Shown here: piece by piece, positions 43,583 to 53,778 of the stretch
Numbering within the stretch: position 1 is the first letter of the stretch
Layout: every line of letters starts with the position of its first letter
Assembly (NCBI RefSeq): GCF_017571475.1
Contig: NZ_JAGETW010000001.1
Coordinates: 186,001-250,000 of the forward strand
Direction of reading: 5' to 3'
Length of the DNA: 64,000 bases
From: Thiomicrorhabdus sp. 6S3-12
GTDB taxonomy: Bacteria; Pseudomonadota; Gammaproteobacteria; Thiomicrospirales; Thiomicrospiraceae
Notes under the pieces: model-generated
What the model saw: only the letters and a program-made list of their open reading frames with translations
Told to the model about the DNA's origin: nothing
Database searches by the model: none
Program-made: the position numbers and the translations under genes

Positions 43583-45217
43583 ATGAATCATTTTCCCGAG
43601 GTCTATGAAAGTCTGCGCTTTCTATTGATCGATCTGCAAAAACAGCTGCAAGCCATCTACGACGGCATAGCGGAAAATGATCCGAGCCTGTTCCTCAAAA
43701 GCCTCGAGCGCATCGACTATATCGAAAACGCCCATCTCAGCTTACTGAACCGTTCTTATAACAGCAGCCTGCGCCAAGACCGCGAATATCAGGCGCAACT
43801 TCAGGGCTTTGAACATATTTCCTACAGCCTGCATCACCTTTCCTCGCAACTCGAAGCCTTATGCTTTCAGCTGGAACAGTGTAAATCGCTGAAGCTGTTG
43901 CAGAAAAAGCGCATCTTCGCCGCGCTTGAAGACCTCAATAAGGGATTGTTGCTGATTGAACCGGCCGTCGAAAGCGAAGAGCTGACCCTGTCGATCGACA
44001 TCTGTCAGCTTCAGGGGCGGATTGAAAAAAGCTGTCGCCAGCAACTGGACCGTTATCAGGACAACCTGAAAACCGGACAGTACAGTCAGGCGCTGATGCA
44101 GAGCAGTTTTATCGTCCGTGACATCCTGAATATGGCCGATGCCCTGCTCAAAGTCGGAGAAGGCATTATCTCCGGGAAACTCGGCCAGTTCATTCAGATC
44201 GATCGCTATCAGACGCTGGAAGCCAGCTTGTCTGAGCTGGATTACGATCTGACCGAGCAGAGCATCAATATCCACTCCATGGGCGAAACCAAATCCGGCT
44301 GCACGATTTCCGGCGTCACTTCGGCCAGCGAAGCGCAGGAAGAAATTCTGGCAATCTTTAAACAGGGACGTAAAGACAAGCTGCTGGAAGAAAAAATCGG
44401 CATCGAAAGCTGGCACGAGAAATTCCCCGGCATTGCTCCGGAGGTGTATTCCTATCAGAAACAGGGCGATAAAGCCGCCCTGCTGTTCGAATACCTGACC
44501 GGGAAGACCTTCGACAAGCTGCTACTGGAAGATCGTCAGGCACTGCAATCAGGACTGAACCGACTGTTTGCCACCCTTAGCGAAATCTGGCAAGCCACCG
44601 AAAAAAGCAAACCGATCAGCGCTAACTTTATGCGACAGCTGCAGAAACGCCTGAAAAGCGTCTACGCGGTACACCCTGAATTCAACCTTAAAAGCAAGGG
44701 GCTGCGCATCGGCGATGCTCAGCAAGCCTCATTGGAACAGCTGATTAAGCAGGCCGCCAAACTGGAAGAGAAGTTTGAGGTGGCCAATGCTGTCTATATC
44801 CACGGCGACTTCAACGTCGACAACATCCTTTACGATGCCGATAAGGACGATATCAGTTTTATCGACCTGCATCGCTCCGAATACCTCGACTATACGCAGG
44901 ATCTCTCGGTACTGATGGTCTCTTTCTACCGTCTGACCAACTATGATCCGAAAGTACGTCAGCGCATCCGTCTGACCATCGAAGCTATTTACGACTTCGG
45001 TGCCGACTATGCCGAACAGAATAACGATAATGACTATGCAAAACGCATGGCGCTCGGGTTGGCGCGGTCTTTTATCAGCTCGACCCGTTTCGTGCTCGAT
45101 AAGGAACACGCCAAATCCATGCTCTTTAAGGGGCGTTACCTCTTGGAACAACTGATAAATCTTCCGAAAAAAGAACTGCCCAACTATCAGCTACCAAAGG
45201 AGCTCTTCCGTGACTAA
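43583..45217 (+). CDS. PhoU-like/aminoglycoside-phosphotransferase-fold fusion protein
   Basis: The 544-residue protein joins a helical, PhoU-like N-terminal part (about 1-220) to a kinase-fold part of the APH/choline kinase type. In the latter, IHGDFNVDNILYD (H407, Brenner motif HGDxxxxN) and ISFIDLHRSEYLDYTQDLSVL supply catalytic and metal residues. An ATG at 43583 is preferred over TTG at 43556. The substrate is unknown. The stop codon overlaps the next gene by 8 bases. Confidence 0.72.
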   Translation: MNHFPEVYESLRFLLIDLQKQLQAIYDGIAENDPSLFLKSLERIDYIENAHLSLLNRSYNSSLRQDREYQAQLQGFEHISYSLHHLSSQLEALCFQLEQCKSLKLLQKKRIFAALEDLNKGLLLIEPAVESEELTLSIDICQLQGRIEKSCRQQLDRYQDNLKTGQYSQALMQSSFIVRDILNMADALLKVGEGIISGKLGQFIQIDRYQTLEASLSELDYDLTEQSINIHSMGETKSGCTISGVTSASEAQEEILAIFKQGRKDKLLEEKIGIESWHEKFPGIAPEVYSYQKQGDKAALLFEYLTGKTFDKLLLEDRQALQSGLNRLFATLSEIWQATEKSKPISANFMRQLQKRLKSVYAVHPEFNLKSKGLRIGDAQQASLEQLIKQAAKLEEKFEVANAVYIHGDFNVDNILYDADKDDISFIDLHRSEYLDYTQDLSVLMVSFYRLTNYDPKVRQRIRLTIEAIYDFGADYAEQNNDNDYAKRMALGLARSFISSTRFVLDKEHAKSMLFKGRYLLEQLINLPKKELPNYQLPKELFRD

Positions 45218-46115
45218 TCTGAAAATTGGCGTTGTCGGCATTCCCGGCAAATGGTCAACCGAAGTCCTGGCCGACGAAATCGAAGCGAAAACCGGTTTCC
45301 GAATGGTCATCGATATCGAAAAAGTCGTCGCCGATCTCTCGACGCCGAAAGTCACCTATCAGGGGCAGTGCCTGTGCGAACTCGACGCTATCATTATCAA
45401 AAAGATCTCTCAGACCTACAGCCCAATGGTAATTGACCGTCTGGAAATCCTGCGTTTCGTCGAATCCTGCGGCGTCAAAGTCTATTCCAAACCAAGCGAG
45501 ATTATCCGTCTGGTGGATCGCATGAGCTGCACCATCTCCCTGGCACGGGCAAAAATCCCCATGCCGAAAACCTGTATTACCGAAGATCACGACGCCGCCT
45601 TCAAGACCGTCAAAGAATTCGGCGAAGTAGTGCTCAAGCCGCTATTCTCCACCAAAGCGCGCGGCATGGAAGTGATTAAAGCGGATCAGAAAGACGACTT
45701 AATCCGCAAACAACTGCAGGCGTTCTATCGCACGCATCAGTTTTACTATATTCAACAAAAAATGAATTTACCCGGTCATGACATGGGGCTGGTTTTCCTC
45801 GGCGGAGAACATCAGGGAGCCTACGCCCGGGTCGCCAACGGCGACAGCTGGAACACCACCATTCACTCCGGCGGGAAATATGCCGAAGTGAAACCGTCGC
45901 AGGACATCATCGAGATGGCGCAAAAAGCGCAAGCGCAATTTGACCTCTCCTATACCACGGTCGACATTGCCGAAACCGATCAGGGCCCGGTCTGTTTTGA
46001 AGTTTCCGCATTCGGAGGATTCAAAGGCGCCAAAGAAGGATTGAATCTTAATATGGCGCAGGCCTACACCGATTACGTCATTCAGGATTTACAGAAAAGC
46101 GGTGCCAATGATTAA
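45210..46115 (+). CDS. ATP-grasp enzyme (GAK-system type, RimK-related)
   Basis: The 301-residue protein starts at GTG with AAGGAG upstream and overlaps the previous gene by 8 bases. It has the ATP-grasp layout: MTNLKIGVVGIPGKWSTEVL at the N terminus, LVDRMSCTISLARAKIPMPKT, VVLKPLFSTKARGMEVIK (ATP-binding Lys) and VDIAETDQGPVCFEVSAFGGF near the metal site. RimK-like enzymes ligate amino acids to carboxylates. It best fits the ATP-grasp component of the set named GAK system in family databases. Substrate unknown. Confidence 0.8.
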   Translation: MTNLKIGVVGIPGKWSTEVLADEIEAKTGFRMVIDIEKVVADLSTPKVTYQGQCLCELDAIIIKKISQTYSPMVIDRLEILRFVESCGVKVYSKPSEIIRLVDRMSCTISLARAKIPMPKTCITEDHDAAFKTVKEFGEVVLKPLFSTKARGMEVIKADQKDDLIRKQLQAFYRTHQFYYIQQKMNLPGHDMGLVFLGGEHQGAYARVANGDSWNTTIHSGGKYAEVKPSQDIIEMAQKAQAQFDLSYTTVDIAETDQGPVCFEVSAFGGFKGAKEGLNLNMAQAYTDYVIQDLQKSGAND

Positions 46116-47268
46116 TGCGACCCTGATTTCGGAATTGATTGACCGTCAACCCGCGACCTCTGCATCCAGTCTGGAGCTGCGCCTCAGTGAAGTCAGTTAT
46201 CGGCTGCAAAGCAACAGTGAAGTCCTGTTGCAGGAACTGGCCGACTATTTCGGTAATCAGGCTGTGTGGAGCGACAAGAACACTGATAGCGATAAGACGC
46301 AGACTCGAGAGACGGTATTTATCTACGAATCATCCCTTGCGGACAAACTGATTGCCGCCACCGAATGGCAGGACTGGAAACGCGAAGCGGGTAAAAGCGG
46401 ACGCAAAGATGCGGTTTACGACCTCGATACCGCACACGGCAAACTGCGCCTGCTGTATAAGGTCAAAACCGGGATGCTGTTCCTGCAACCGGCCGAAGCG
46501 AATCCACAGTTCCCTCTTATGGCCTTCGGCCCGGCGGAAAAACATCCTAACCAGATTATCAACTTTATCCTGACTCAGTATCTGAACCGGCATATCCGGA
46601 GTAACTGGCTGCTCGGACATGCCGCCGGATTACAGATTAAACAACAGGGTGTCGCCATCGCCGGACTCTCCGGCGGCGGTAAATCGACTCTGATGCTGCA
46701 CCTACTGGAAGAGGGCGAGCACTTTATCAGCAATGACCGCCTGCTGTTCAAAGCGGATGCATCAGATCGCATGCAGATGCGCGGCATTCCCAAGCAACCG
46801 CGAATCAATCCAGGCACGATTGTTCACAACCCGCGCCTGCATTCACTGATCAGTGAACGGCAACGCTGCGAATTTCTCGCTATGCCGCAGGAAGAGCTGC
46901 GCGCTCTGGAGATGAAATTCGATGCACCGGTGGACCGACTGTATTGGGGAAATTGCTATTTGCAGGAATGTGAACTGGACTGGATAGTAATTCTGAACTG
47001 GCAGGCGAGCAGCGATGAAAGCACTCAAGTGCATCGCACGACTCTGCAGGAATCGCCGCACCTGATCCCGGCACTGGTCAAAAGCCCCGGCCCTTTTTAC
47101 AGCGATGCTTCGGGCAAATTTCTGAAAAACGGTCTGATTCCTGACCCTCTCGACTATCAGCAGGCTTTAGGCAAGGTAGCGGTTTTGGAACTGACGGGGA
47201 AAATCGATTTTACCCAAGCCAAATCGTTAATACTCGACCAACTGAATCATCCGCAAGAAAACGCGTAA
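46108..47268 (+). CDS. HprK-related kinase
   Basis: The 386-residue protein resembles HPr kinase/phosphorylase in its C-terminal half: Walker A GLSGGGKST (186-194), then HFISNDRLLF and the downstream RGIPKQPRINPGT region. The N-terminal half is unlike HprK. No HPr gene is in the window, so the target must be another protein. The ATG at 46108 overlaps the ATP-grasp gene by 8 bases (GTG 46102 is less likely). It is last gene of the operon and convergent with the ABC transporter genes. Confidence 0.8.
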   Translation: MINATLISELIDRQPATSASSLELRLSEVSYRLQSNSEVLLQELADYFGNQAVWSDKNTDSDKTQTRETVFIYESSLADKLIAATEWQDWKREAGKSGRKDAVYDLDTAHGKLRLLYKVKTGMLFLQPAEANPQFPLMAFGPAEKHPNQIINFILTQYLNRHIRSNWLLGHAAGLQIKQQGVAIAGLSGGGKSTLMLHLLEEGEHFISNDRLLFKADASDRMQMRGIPKQPRINPGTIVHNPRLHSLISERQRCEFLAMPQEELRALEMKFDAPVDRLYWGNCYLQECELDWIVILNWQASSDESTQVHRTTLQESPHLIPALVKSPGPFYSDASGKFLKNGLIPDPLDYQQALGKVAVLELTGKIDFTQAKSLILDQLNHPQENA

Positions 47269-47272
47269 CCCA

Positions 47273-48103
47273 TCAGAACTGCGGTAGATAAAGCGCCTGC
47301 CCGTTGTCGTCATGAAAGGTTTGCAGCTGCATCTCCAGCGCTTCCTGCAGAATCAGCGGCTGCAATACCTCTTTGGCTTCGCCCTCGGCGACAACCTGTC
47401 CCTGCTTCAACAAGAGAACCCGATCGGCCAGCTGCATGGCCAGAGGCAAATCATGCACCACCATAATCACACCCAGCCCCTGACGACACCATTGGCGTAA
47501 CATTGCCGCAAAACATTGCTGATGACGCATATCCAAAGCAGCATTCCACTCGTCCATGAACAGCCATCTGCCGCTGAAGTCCATCTCTTCACCCTGCTTT
47601 TCGCAGTCCCCCAGAGGCCATATCTGCGCCAGAGCTCGCGCCAGCTGCGCCCGTTTAAACTCCCCTCCGGACAGACTTAAAATCGAGCGATCCAGCAGAT
47701 TATCTAGATCACAAACTGTAATAATCCGCTGCAGACAGCGCTCGAAACGACCTTCATGCCGATAGGCTTCCAGCAGTTCACTGCTGTACTGAATTTCCAG
47801 TCCCAGACTGACGAGCTGGCGGACGGTGAAATCAAACTGCACCCCCTGCTGCTGCTCAACGACCGCTCTTTGTCGCGCAAGCGCCTGCAGACTCAGACTG
47901 GAAAGCGGTTCATTCTGCCACACAATATCGCCCGCGCTCGGATCGAGGCTTTTTGCCAGCAGGCTCAGCAAGGTTGATTTACCCGCGCCGTTCTGTCCTA
48001 GAATGACATTGATTTGTCCGCTCTGGAATTCGGCATTGATCTCATCAAGCAGTTCCGTTTTCGCGATACGATAAGCAAGGTCCTGACAGACAATCCGTTT
48101 CAT
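47273..48103 (-). CDS. FecCD-linked ABC transporter ATP-binding protein (HmuV/BtuD-like)
   Basis: This 276-residue ATPase pairs with the permease at 48100-49113; its ATG overlaps the permease stop as ATGA. It has Walker A GQNGAGKST and signature LSGGEFKRAQLARAL. Walker B reads LFMDEWNAALD, with Trp-Asn in place of the usual Pro-Thr; the catalytic Glu is present. The H-loop VVHDLPLAM is intact. It most resembles HmuV hemin importers, but cobalamin or siderophore import is possible. Confidence 0.88.
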   Translation of the reverse strand: MKRIVCQDLAYRIAKTELLDEINAEFQSGQINVILGQNGAGKSTLLSLLAKSLDPSAGDIVWQNEPLSSLSLQALARQRAVVEQQQGVQFDFTVRQLVSLGLEIQYSSELLEAYRHEGRFERCLQRIITVCDLDNLLDRSILSLSGGEFKRAQLARALAQIWPLGDCEKQGEEMDFSGRWLFMDEWNAALDMRHQQCFAAMLRQWCRQGLGVIMVVHDLPLAMQLADRVLLLKQGQVVAEGEAKEVLQPLILQEALEMQLQTFHDDNGQALYLPQF

Positions 48104-49113
48104 TGGCGCCATCCTCTGCGCTGTTTAAGCAACATCATCAGAAAAAAAGGCGCACCGATCAGAGCCATCAAAAGCCCGATCGGCAACTCGAGAGGATGCA
48201 GCAGGACTCTCGCCAGCCAGTCAGCCAGAACCAGCAGTATTGCTCCGCCCAAGGCACTCAAAGGCAAAACCAGACGATGATCGGAACCGACCCATAAACG
48301 GACGATATGCGGCACCACCAGACCGACAAAACCGATAACGCCGACCACCGAGACGGCACTGCTGACCATCAGCGCACTGAAAATCATCACCTGCCATTTA
48401 AAACGACCTGTATCGTACCCCATATAACGGGCACTGTTTTCCCCTAGAACAAACGCGTTCATCGCTCGGACCAGACGCCACAGAACCGCTGTACAGAACA
48501 GCACGACCGTTGAAACACCCACGACCGACGGCCATGAAAGATTGACCAGCGAGCCCATCAACCAGAAGGTCACCGTCCGTAACTGCACCAGATCCGCGAC
48601 ACTGAGCAGTAGCTGGGTGGCCGCCCCCATGATTGCGTTAACCGCCACCCCGGCCAGCAGCATCAGCGCAATATCGGTCTGACCCGACTTGGTCGCCAAC
48701 CGGTAAATCAGCAGAGTCGCCAGAAGCCCGCTCGCAAATGCGAAAAAACCGATCTGCCATAATGCGACCTGTTGCCACAGCCAGCCGCCAAGCACCATAA
48801 TCGCTACCGCACCAAATGCGGAACTGCTGGCGACGCCAATCAACCCCGGCTCGGCCAACGGATTGCGGAAAAGCGCCTGCAAAGCGACACCGGCGACTGC
48901 CAGACCGGCTCCGACAATGATTGCCATCAGTACGCGCGGCAAACGGAACTCTTGCAGAATAAACCACTGCTGGCTACTGACTCCTTCCGTCAACAAGCTA
49001 TTCCAGTTCAGCGAACTGTGTCCCACAAACAGATGTCCGATCACAGCCAGCAGCAGAATCCCGCCCAATATCACCGATCTGCGTGTCGGAAACGCCCCCG
49101 CAGAATTTTTCAT
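48100..49113 (-). CDS. FecCD/BtuC-type ABC transporter permease
   Basis: The 337-residue permease with about ten spans has the family signatures RLPRVLMAIIVGAGLAVAGVALQALFRNPLAEPGLIGVASSSAFGA-type start and GVIGFVGLVVPHIVRLWVG. It imports iron complexes, heme or cobalamin. No periplasmic binding protein or TonB receptor is encoded nearby, so the substrate cannot be assigned. It overlaps the YihY gene (4 bases) and the ATPase gene (4 bases). Confidence 0.92.
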   Translation of the reverse strand: MKNSAGAFPTRRSVILGGILLLAVIGHLFVGHSSLNWNSLLTEGVSSQQWFILQEFRLPRVLMAIIVGAGLAVAGVALQALFRNPLAEPGLIGVASSSAFGAVAIMVLGGWLWQQVALWQIGFFAFASGLLATLLIYRLATKSGQTDIALMLLAGVAVNAIMGAATQLLLSVADLVQLRTVTFWLMGSLVNLSWPSVVGVSTVVLFCTAVLWRLVRAMNAFVLGENSARYMGYDTGRFKWQVMIFSALMVSSAVSVVGVIGFVGLVVPHIVRLWVGSDHRLVLPLSALGGAILLVLADWLARVLLHPLELPIGLLMALIGAPFFLMMLLKQRRGWRQ

Positions 49114-50015
49114 GCCTGCGCCTCAGTCGCCTGCGCTTTTAATCGCGCCTTTTTCCAGCCCAGATACTGTTCGCTGAGCGTTGCAACCACGGCACCGTTC
49201 CAGATCACGATAAACCAGATCAGATAAAGCCAAAGCAGAAACAGCGGCACGGCAGCAAAAGCGCCGTAGACAAGATCATAAGTCGGGAAGAGTTTGACGT
49301 AGACTCCAAAACCGACTTTAAGCAATTCCATCTGCAGCATGGCCATAAAACCGCCTAAAAAAGCCGCACGAGTGGAAACCTGGCAAGCGGGAACGAATTT
49401 ATACAGCAAGGTAAATCCGAGCCAGCTCAAAGCAACCGGAATAATTTTCAAACCGAACAACAGCTTCTCGATAAAAGGCGTGGTATCGCTGACCAAAGGC
49501 AATGCCAGAATCGCCGAACTGACCAGCAGGCTCAATCCGAGGAGAATCGGTCCAAACAGGCTGATGCCGAGATAGTGCAGCAAACTGACCCACCAGCGTC
49601 TTTTCGCGCCCTCCGGCCAAAGCTGATTGAGTTTTTGATCCACTTTCCACAGCAGCATCACGGTGGTTATAAACATCATAATCAACCCCGGCCATTTCAG
49701 ATGCGTTGCCTGAAACGAGAACTGCAACAGATAATCCTGAATTACCGGCTGGGAACTGGGCATCAGATTTTTTACGACCTGATCCATCACCAGCGCCTCG
49801 AAATCGTAGAAGTAACTCGATACCGAAAACAGTGCCAGCATCACACCCAGCATCGGCACAATACCGATCAGCGAGGTGTACGCCAGAATCGCGACGGCAT
49901 CGGAGCCTTTCTGCTGCTGAAAACGCACCGCCGACCTGAACCAGAAACGCCAGTGGGCAATGTTTTTAAACACGGAAAAGGAACTTTTATAATCTGCTTG
50001 TCGTGCCGAAGGCAT
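49110..50015 (-). CDS. YihY/BrkB family inner-membrane protein
   Basis: The 301-residue protein has six membrane spans and the family pattern (AILAYTSLIGIVPMLGVMLALFS, LYKFVPACQVSTRAAFLGG, YDLVYGAFAAVPLFLLWLYLIW). YihY proteins were once misnamed ribonuclease BN; the function is unresolved. It overlaps the downstream permease gene by four bases. Confidence 0.9.
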   Translation of the reverse strand: MPSARQADYKSSFSVFKNIAHWRFWFRSAVRFQQQKGSDAVAILAYTSLIGIVPMLGVMLALFSVSSYFYDFEALVMDQVVKNLMPSSQPVIQDYLLQFSFQATHLKWPGLIMMFITTVMLLWKVDQKLNQLWPEGAKRRWWVSLLHYLGISLFGPILLGLSLLVSSAILALPLVSDTTPFIEKLLFGLKIIPVALSWLGFTLLYKFVPACQVSTRAAFLGGFMAMLQMELLKVGFGVYVKLFPTYDLVYGAFAAVPLFLLWLYLIWFIVIWNGAVVATLSEQYLGWKKARLKAQATEAQA

Positions 50016-50154
50016 AGTCGGAAGGATCCTTGGAACAGTTTTTAGACATTTGCGCCTATAATAACGCCGCTGGAGCTTTTTTTCTTGCTCTGCGTGCCAT
50101 TGAAGGCAAAAACAGAGACAACTTTTTCAAACGGAAAATCAACGGGGAAATAGA

Positions 50155-53100
50155 GTGGGTGTAAAACAGTGGCAATTCTGGATAGACCGCGGCGGAACCT
50201 TTACCGACATCGTCGCTCAAGCTCCTGACGGCAAGCTGCACACCCATAAACTGCTTTCGGAAAATCCGGAACGCTACCAGGACGCCGCCATCGCCGGTAT
50301 CCGCTATTTTCTACAGGTCTCCGAACCGGCACCGATCCCGGTTGAACAAATCGCTTGCGTGAAAATGGGCACAACCGTCGCCACCAACGCTCTGCTGGAA
50401 CGCAAAGGCGAAGCGGTGGCGCTGGTTACCAACCAGGGATTTGCCGACGCGCTCAAGATCGGCTATCAGAACCGCCCGGACATTTTTGCTCTGGAAGTTC
50501 GCACCGCGACGCCCCTGTACCAAAAGAGCATTGAAATTCCCGGGCGAATGAACGCCGACGGTAAAGAAATCGAAGCACTCGACGAAGCCGTAACCAAAAA
50601 GGGGCTACACGCCCTTAAACAGGACGGCTATCAAGCCATTGCGATTGCATTGCTGCACAGCTATCTCAACCCGCAACACGAAAAACAGGTAGCCCAATGG
50701 GCGGAAGAGATCGGTTTCACTCAGATATCCACATCGGCGGATACATCGGCACTGATCAAATATATCGCGCGCGGGCGCACAGCGGTCGTTGACGCCTATC
50801 TTAGCCCGATTTTGCACCGCTATGTACGTCAGGTTGCCGCTCAACTGCCCGGAGTGGATCTGCAGTTTATGCAATCACACGGCGGTCTGTGTCAGGCGGA
50901 GCGTTTCCAGGGAAAAGACGCCATTCTATCCGGCCCTGCCGGCGGCATTGTCGGCGCAGTGAAAACCGCGAAAATGGCCGGTTTTGATGAAATCATCGGT
51001 TTCGATATGGGCGGCACCTCGACCGATGTCTCGCACTATGCTGGGGAGTTGCAACGCAACTTCGAAACCGAGGTCGCCGGCGCGCAAATGCGCGTGCCCA
51101 TGCTCGACATCCACACGGTCGCGGCCGGAGGCGGATCGATTATTCACGCCCACCACGGCGAGTTACGAGTCGGCCCGGAATCTGCCGGTGCCAATCCGGG
51201 ACCGGCAGCATACCGACGCGGCGGCCCTCTCAGCGTGACCGACGCCAATCTCCTTCTCGGCCGCATTCAAAGCCAACATTTCCCGGCCGTTTTCGGAGCC
51301 GACGGTACACAGCCATTGGATAGAGAGATCGTCGCGCAGAAATTTTCCGACCTGGGCCAAGCGCTGAACATGACGCCCGAATCACTCGCCGAAGGCGCTT
51401 TGCAGATCGCCGTCGAGACCATGGCGAATGCGGTACAGACGATTTCCACCCAACGCGGCTATGACCTGAAAGACTACACCATGGTCAGTTTCGGCGGTGC
51501 CGGAGGACAACATGCCTGCGCCGTCGCCGAAAAACTGGGGATTGCCCAGGTTTTACTGCACCCCTACTCGGGCGTTCTCTCTGCTTACGGTATGGGACTG
51601 GCGCAGAATTCGGTGCTGATTACACGCTCTCATCAGCAGTCTCTTGAGCACCTCGACAAACTGCAAAGCAGTCTGGAATCACAGAGAGCCGAAGCCAGAG
51701 AAGAGCTTGAACAACAAGGTGCGCAATTCGCCGAAGACAAGATCACACTGCATCTTAACTATCAGGGCAGTGACACTACTTTGGATGTCCACTGGCGGGA
51801 AAAGGCCGGCGCTGACGACTATCGGCACGCCTTTGAAGTTCAGCATCAGCGTCAGTTCGGTTTTCGCCTGGATGCAGACATTCATATCCATAGCATCAGC
51901 GTTGAGGCTTTGAGCACGGCCCATCAGGCCCGTAAACTGGCGCCAGCCGAGCAGGAAGCCGCCAAAGCGGAAGAACAGGTGCAAACCTACCATCATGGCC
52001 AATGGCACGATACGCTGGTTTTTCAACGCGACCGGCTCGCTTTGCAGCAGATCTTACAGGGACCGGCGCTGATTCTGGAACCAACCGGTACCATCTATCT
52101 ACAGCAAGGATGGCAGGCGAAACTGCTGCAAGACGGACAGCTGCTTCTGGAAAAATATCTGCCGCAAGATGTTGCACGCGAAACTGCACCAGGCAGCGGT
52201 TCGCTGGATATCAACACCGAGATCGATCCGGTCAAACTCGGACTTTACAATCACCGTTTTATGGCCATTGCCGAACAGATGGGGGCGGTTCTGGCAAAGA
52301 CCGCACACTCGGTCAATATTAAGGAACGTCTGGATTTCAGCTGCGCACTCTTCGACAGTCACGGCCAGTTGATCGCCAACGCCCCGCATGTTCCGGTTCA
52401 CCTTGGTTCGATGGGCGAATCGGTTAAAACCGTCATTCAGCGGCATGCCGAACAGCTTCAGGAAGGCGACTGCTTCGCCCTGAACAACCCTTACGCGGGC
52501 GGAACCCACTTGCCGGATATAACCCTGATCTCGCCGGTATTTATTGACGGAATCTGTCGTTTTTATGTCGCATCACGCGGGCATCATGCCGATGTCGGCG
52601 GCCTGACCCCCGGTTCTATGCCGGCTGACAGCCGTCATATTGAAGAAGAAGGCGTTCTGCTTGACTGCGTGCAGGTTGTTAAGGCGGGTGAACTGCAGTC
52701 CCTGATCATTCACAAAGCGTTTAGCCAAGCACGCTATCCGGCGCGTAATCTGACCCAGAACCTGCACGACCTGCAGGCGCAAATTGCCGCTAATCAGACC
52801 GGAATAAGCGGTTTGCAGAAACTCTGCGCCAAAACCGGCGTGGCCGAGGTCAGTGCTTATATGGCGTTTGTTCTGCAACATTCTGAACAGGCGGTCAAAG
52901 CATTGCTTGCGCAATTAAACAACGGACACTTCTGTTACGATACCGACCAGCAAACACAAATTTGCGTGCGCATCGATATTGATCGCCGCGCCGGTAAAGC
53001 CCGTATTGACTTTAGCGGGAGCAGCGCGCAACAGAACAACAATTTCAATGCCCCCTATGCTATTACCCGCGCAGCAACTCTGTATGTCCTGCGCACCTTG

Positions 53101-53748
53101 ATCGATCAGCCTATTGCGCTGAACGACGGTTTTCTTCGCCCTATCGAACTGGTTGTTCCGCCGAACTCGATGCTCAATCCGAGCTATCCGGCGGCGGTAG
53201 TCGCGGGCAATGTCGAAACCTCGCAAGTGGTAACGGATGCACTCTACGGCGCCTTGAAAATTCAGGCCGCCTCACAGGGAACCATGAACAATCTGACTTT
53301 CGGTGACGAAACCTGGCAGTATTATGAGACGCTGTGCGGAGGAACCGGCGCCGGAAAGCATTATCACGGTGAAGACGCCGTTCACAGCCATATGACCAAC
53401 TCTCGCCTGACCGATCCGGAGATTTTCGAGCTGCGCTATCCGGTTCGTTTAAAACGTTTTGCGATTCGCCACAACAGCGGCGGAGAAGGTCGTTTTAACG
53501 GTGGTAACGGCTGTGAAAGGCACATCGAATTTCTGAAACCGATGACCGTCTCGGTGCTGAGCAATCACCGCACCGTCGCACCTTACGGTTTGGACGGCGG
53601 CGCTCCGGGAAAAACCGGACAACAGGGCTATCTGGCGAGAGAGAGTGACCATGTCGAATGGCTGAAGAGTACCTTTACACAAACCTTCAACCCCGGCGAT
53701 CAGCTATGGATGCACACACCGGGCGGCGGCGGTTACGGTAAAAAGTAG
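50155..53748 (+). CDS. ATP-dependent 5-oxoprolinase, fused HyuA-HyuB type
   Basis: The 1197-residue protein hydrolyses 5-oxoproline to glutamate. The N-terminal HyuA half begins [14 protein letters not shown] and has [10 protein letters not shown] and [18 protein letters not shown]; the HyuB half starts near residue 690 ([20 protein letters not shown]) with [14 protein letters not shown] and [13 protein letters not shown]. The start is a GTG with GGGGA upstream. Full-length fusion is typical of OPLAH-type enzymes and may salvage pyroglutamate nitrogen. Hydantoinase activity is the alternative. Confidence 0.9.
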   Translation: MGVKQWQFWIDRGGTFTDIVAQAPDGKLHTHKLLSENPERYQDAAIAGIRYFLQVSEPAPIPVEQIACVKMGTTVATNALLERKGEAVALVTNQGFADALKIGYQNRPDIFALEVRTATPLYQKSIEIPGRMNADGKEIEALDEAVTKKGLHALKQDGYQAIAIALLHSYLNPQHEKQVAQWAEEIGFTQISTSADTSALIKYIARGRTAVVDAYLSPILHRYVRQVAAQLPGVDLQFMQSHGGLCQAERFQGKDAILSGPAGGIVGAVKTAKMAGFDEIIGFDMGGTSTDVSHYAGELQRNFETEVAGAQMRVPMLDIHTVAAGGGSIIHAHHGELRVGPESAGANPGPAAYRRGGPLSVTDANLLLGRIQSQHFPAVFGADGTQPLDREIVAQKFSDLGQALNMTPESLAEGALQIAVETMANAVQTISTQRGYDLKDYTMVSFGGAGGQHACAVAEKLGIAQVLLHPYSGVLSAYGMGLAQNSVLITRSHQQSLEHLDKLQSSLESQRAEAREELEQQGAQFAEDKITLHLNYQGSDTTLDVHWREKAGADDYRHAFEVQHQRQFGFRLDADIHIHSISVEALSTAHQARKLAPAEQEAAKAEEQVQTYHHGQWHDTLVFQRDRLALQQILQGPALILEPTGTIYLQQGWQAKLLQDGQLLLEKYLPQDVARETAPGSGSLDINTEIDPVKLGLYNHRFMAIAEQMGAVLAKTAHSVNIKERLDFSCALFDSHGQLIANAPHVPVHLGSMGESVKTVIQRHAEQLQEGDCFALNNPYAGGTHLPDITLISPVFIDGICRFYVASRGHHADVGGLTPGSMPADSRHIEEEGVLLDCVQVVKAGELQSLIIHKAFSQARYPARNLTQNLHDLQAQIAANQTGISGLQKLCAKTGVAEVSAYMAFVLQHSEQAVKALLAQLNNGHFCYDTDQQTQICVRIDIDRRAGKARIDFSGSSAQQNNNFNAPYAITRAATLYVLRTLIDQPIALNDGFLRPIELVVPPNSMLNPSYPAAVVAGNVETSQVVTDALYGALKIQAASQGTMNNLTFGDETWQYYETLCGGTGAGKHYHGEDAVHSHMTNSRLTDPEIFELRYPVRLKRFAIRHNSGGEGRFNGGNGCERHIEFLKPMTVSVLSNHRTVAPYGLDGGAPGKTGQQGYLARESDHVEWLKSTFTQTFNPGDQLWMHTPGGGGYGKK

Positions 53749-53778
53749 AACAACAAGAAACGTTTCCTTGTATCGAAT

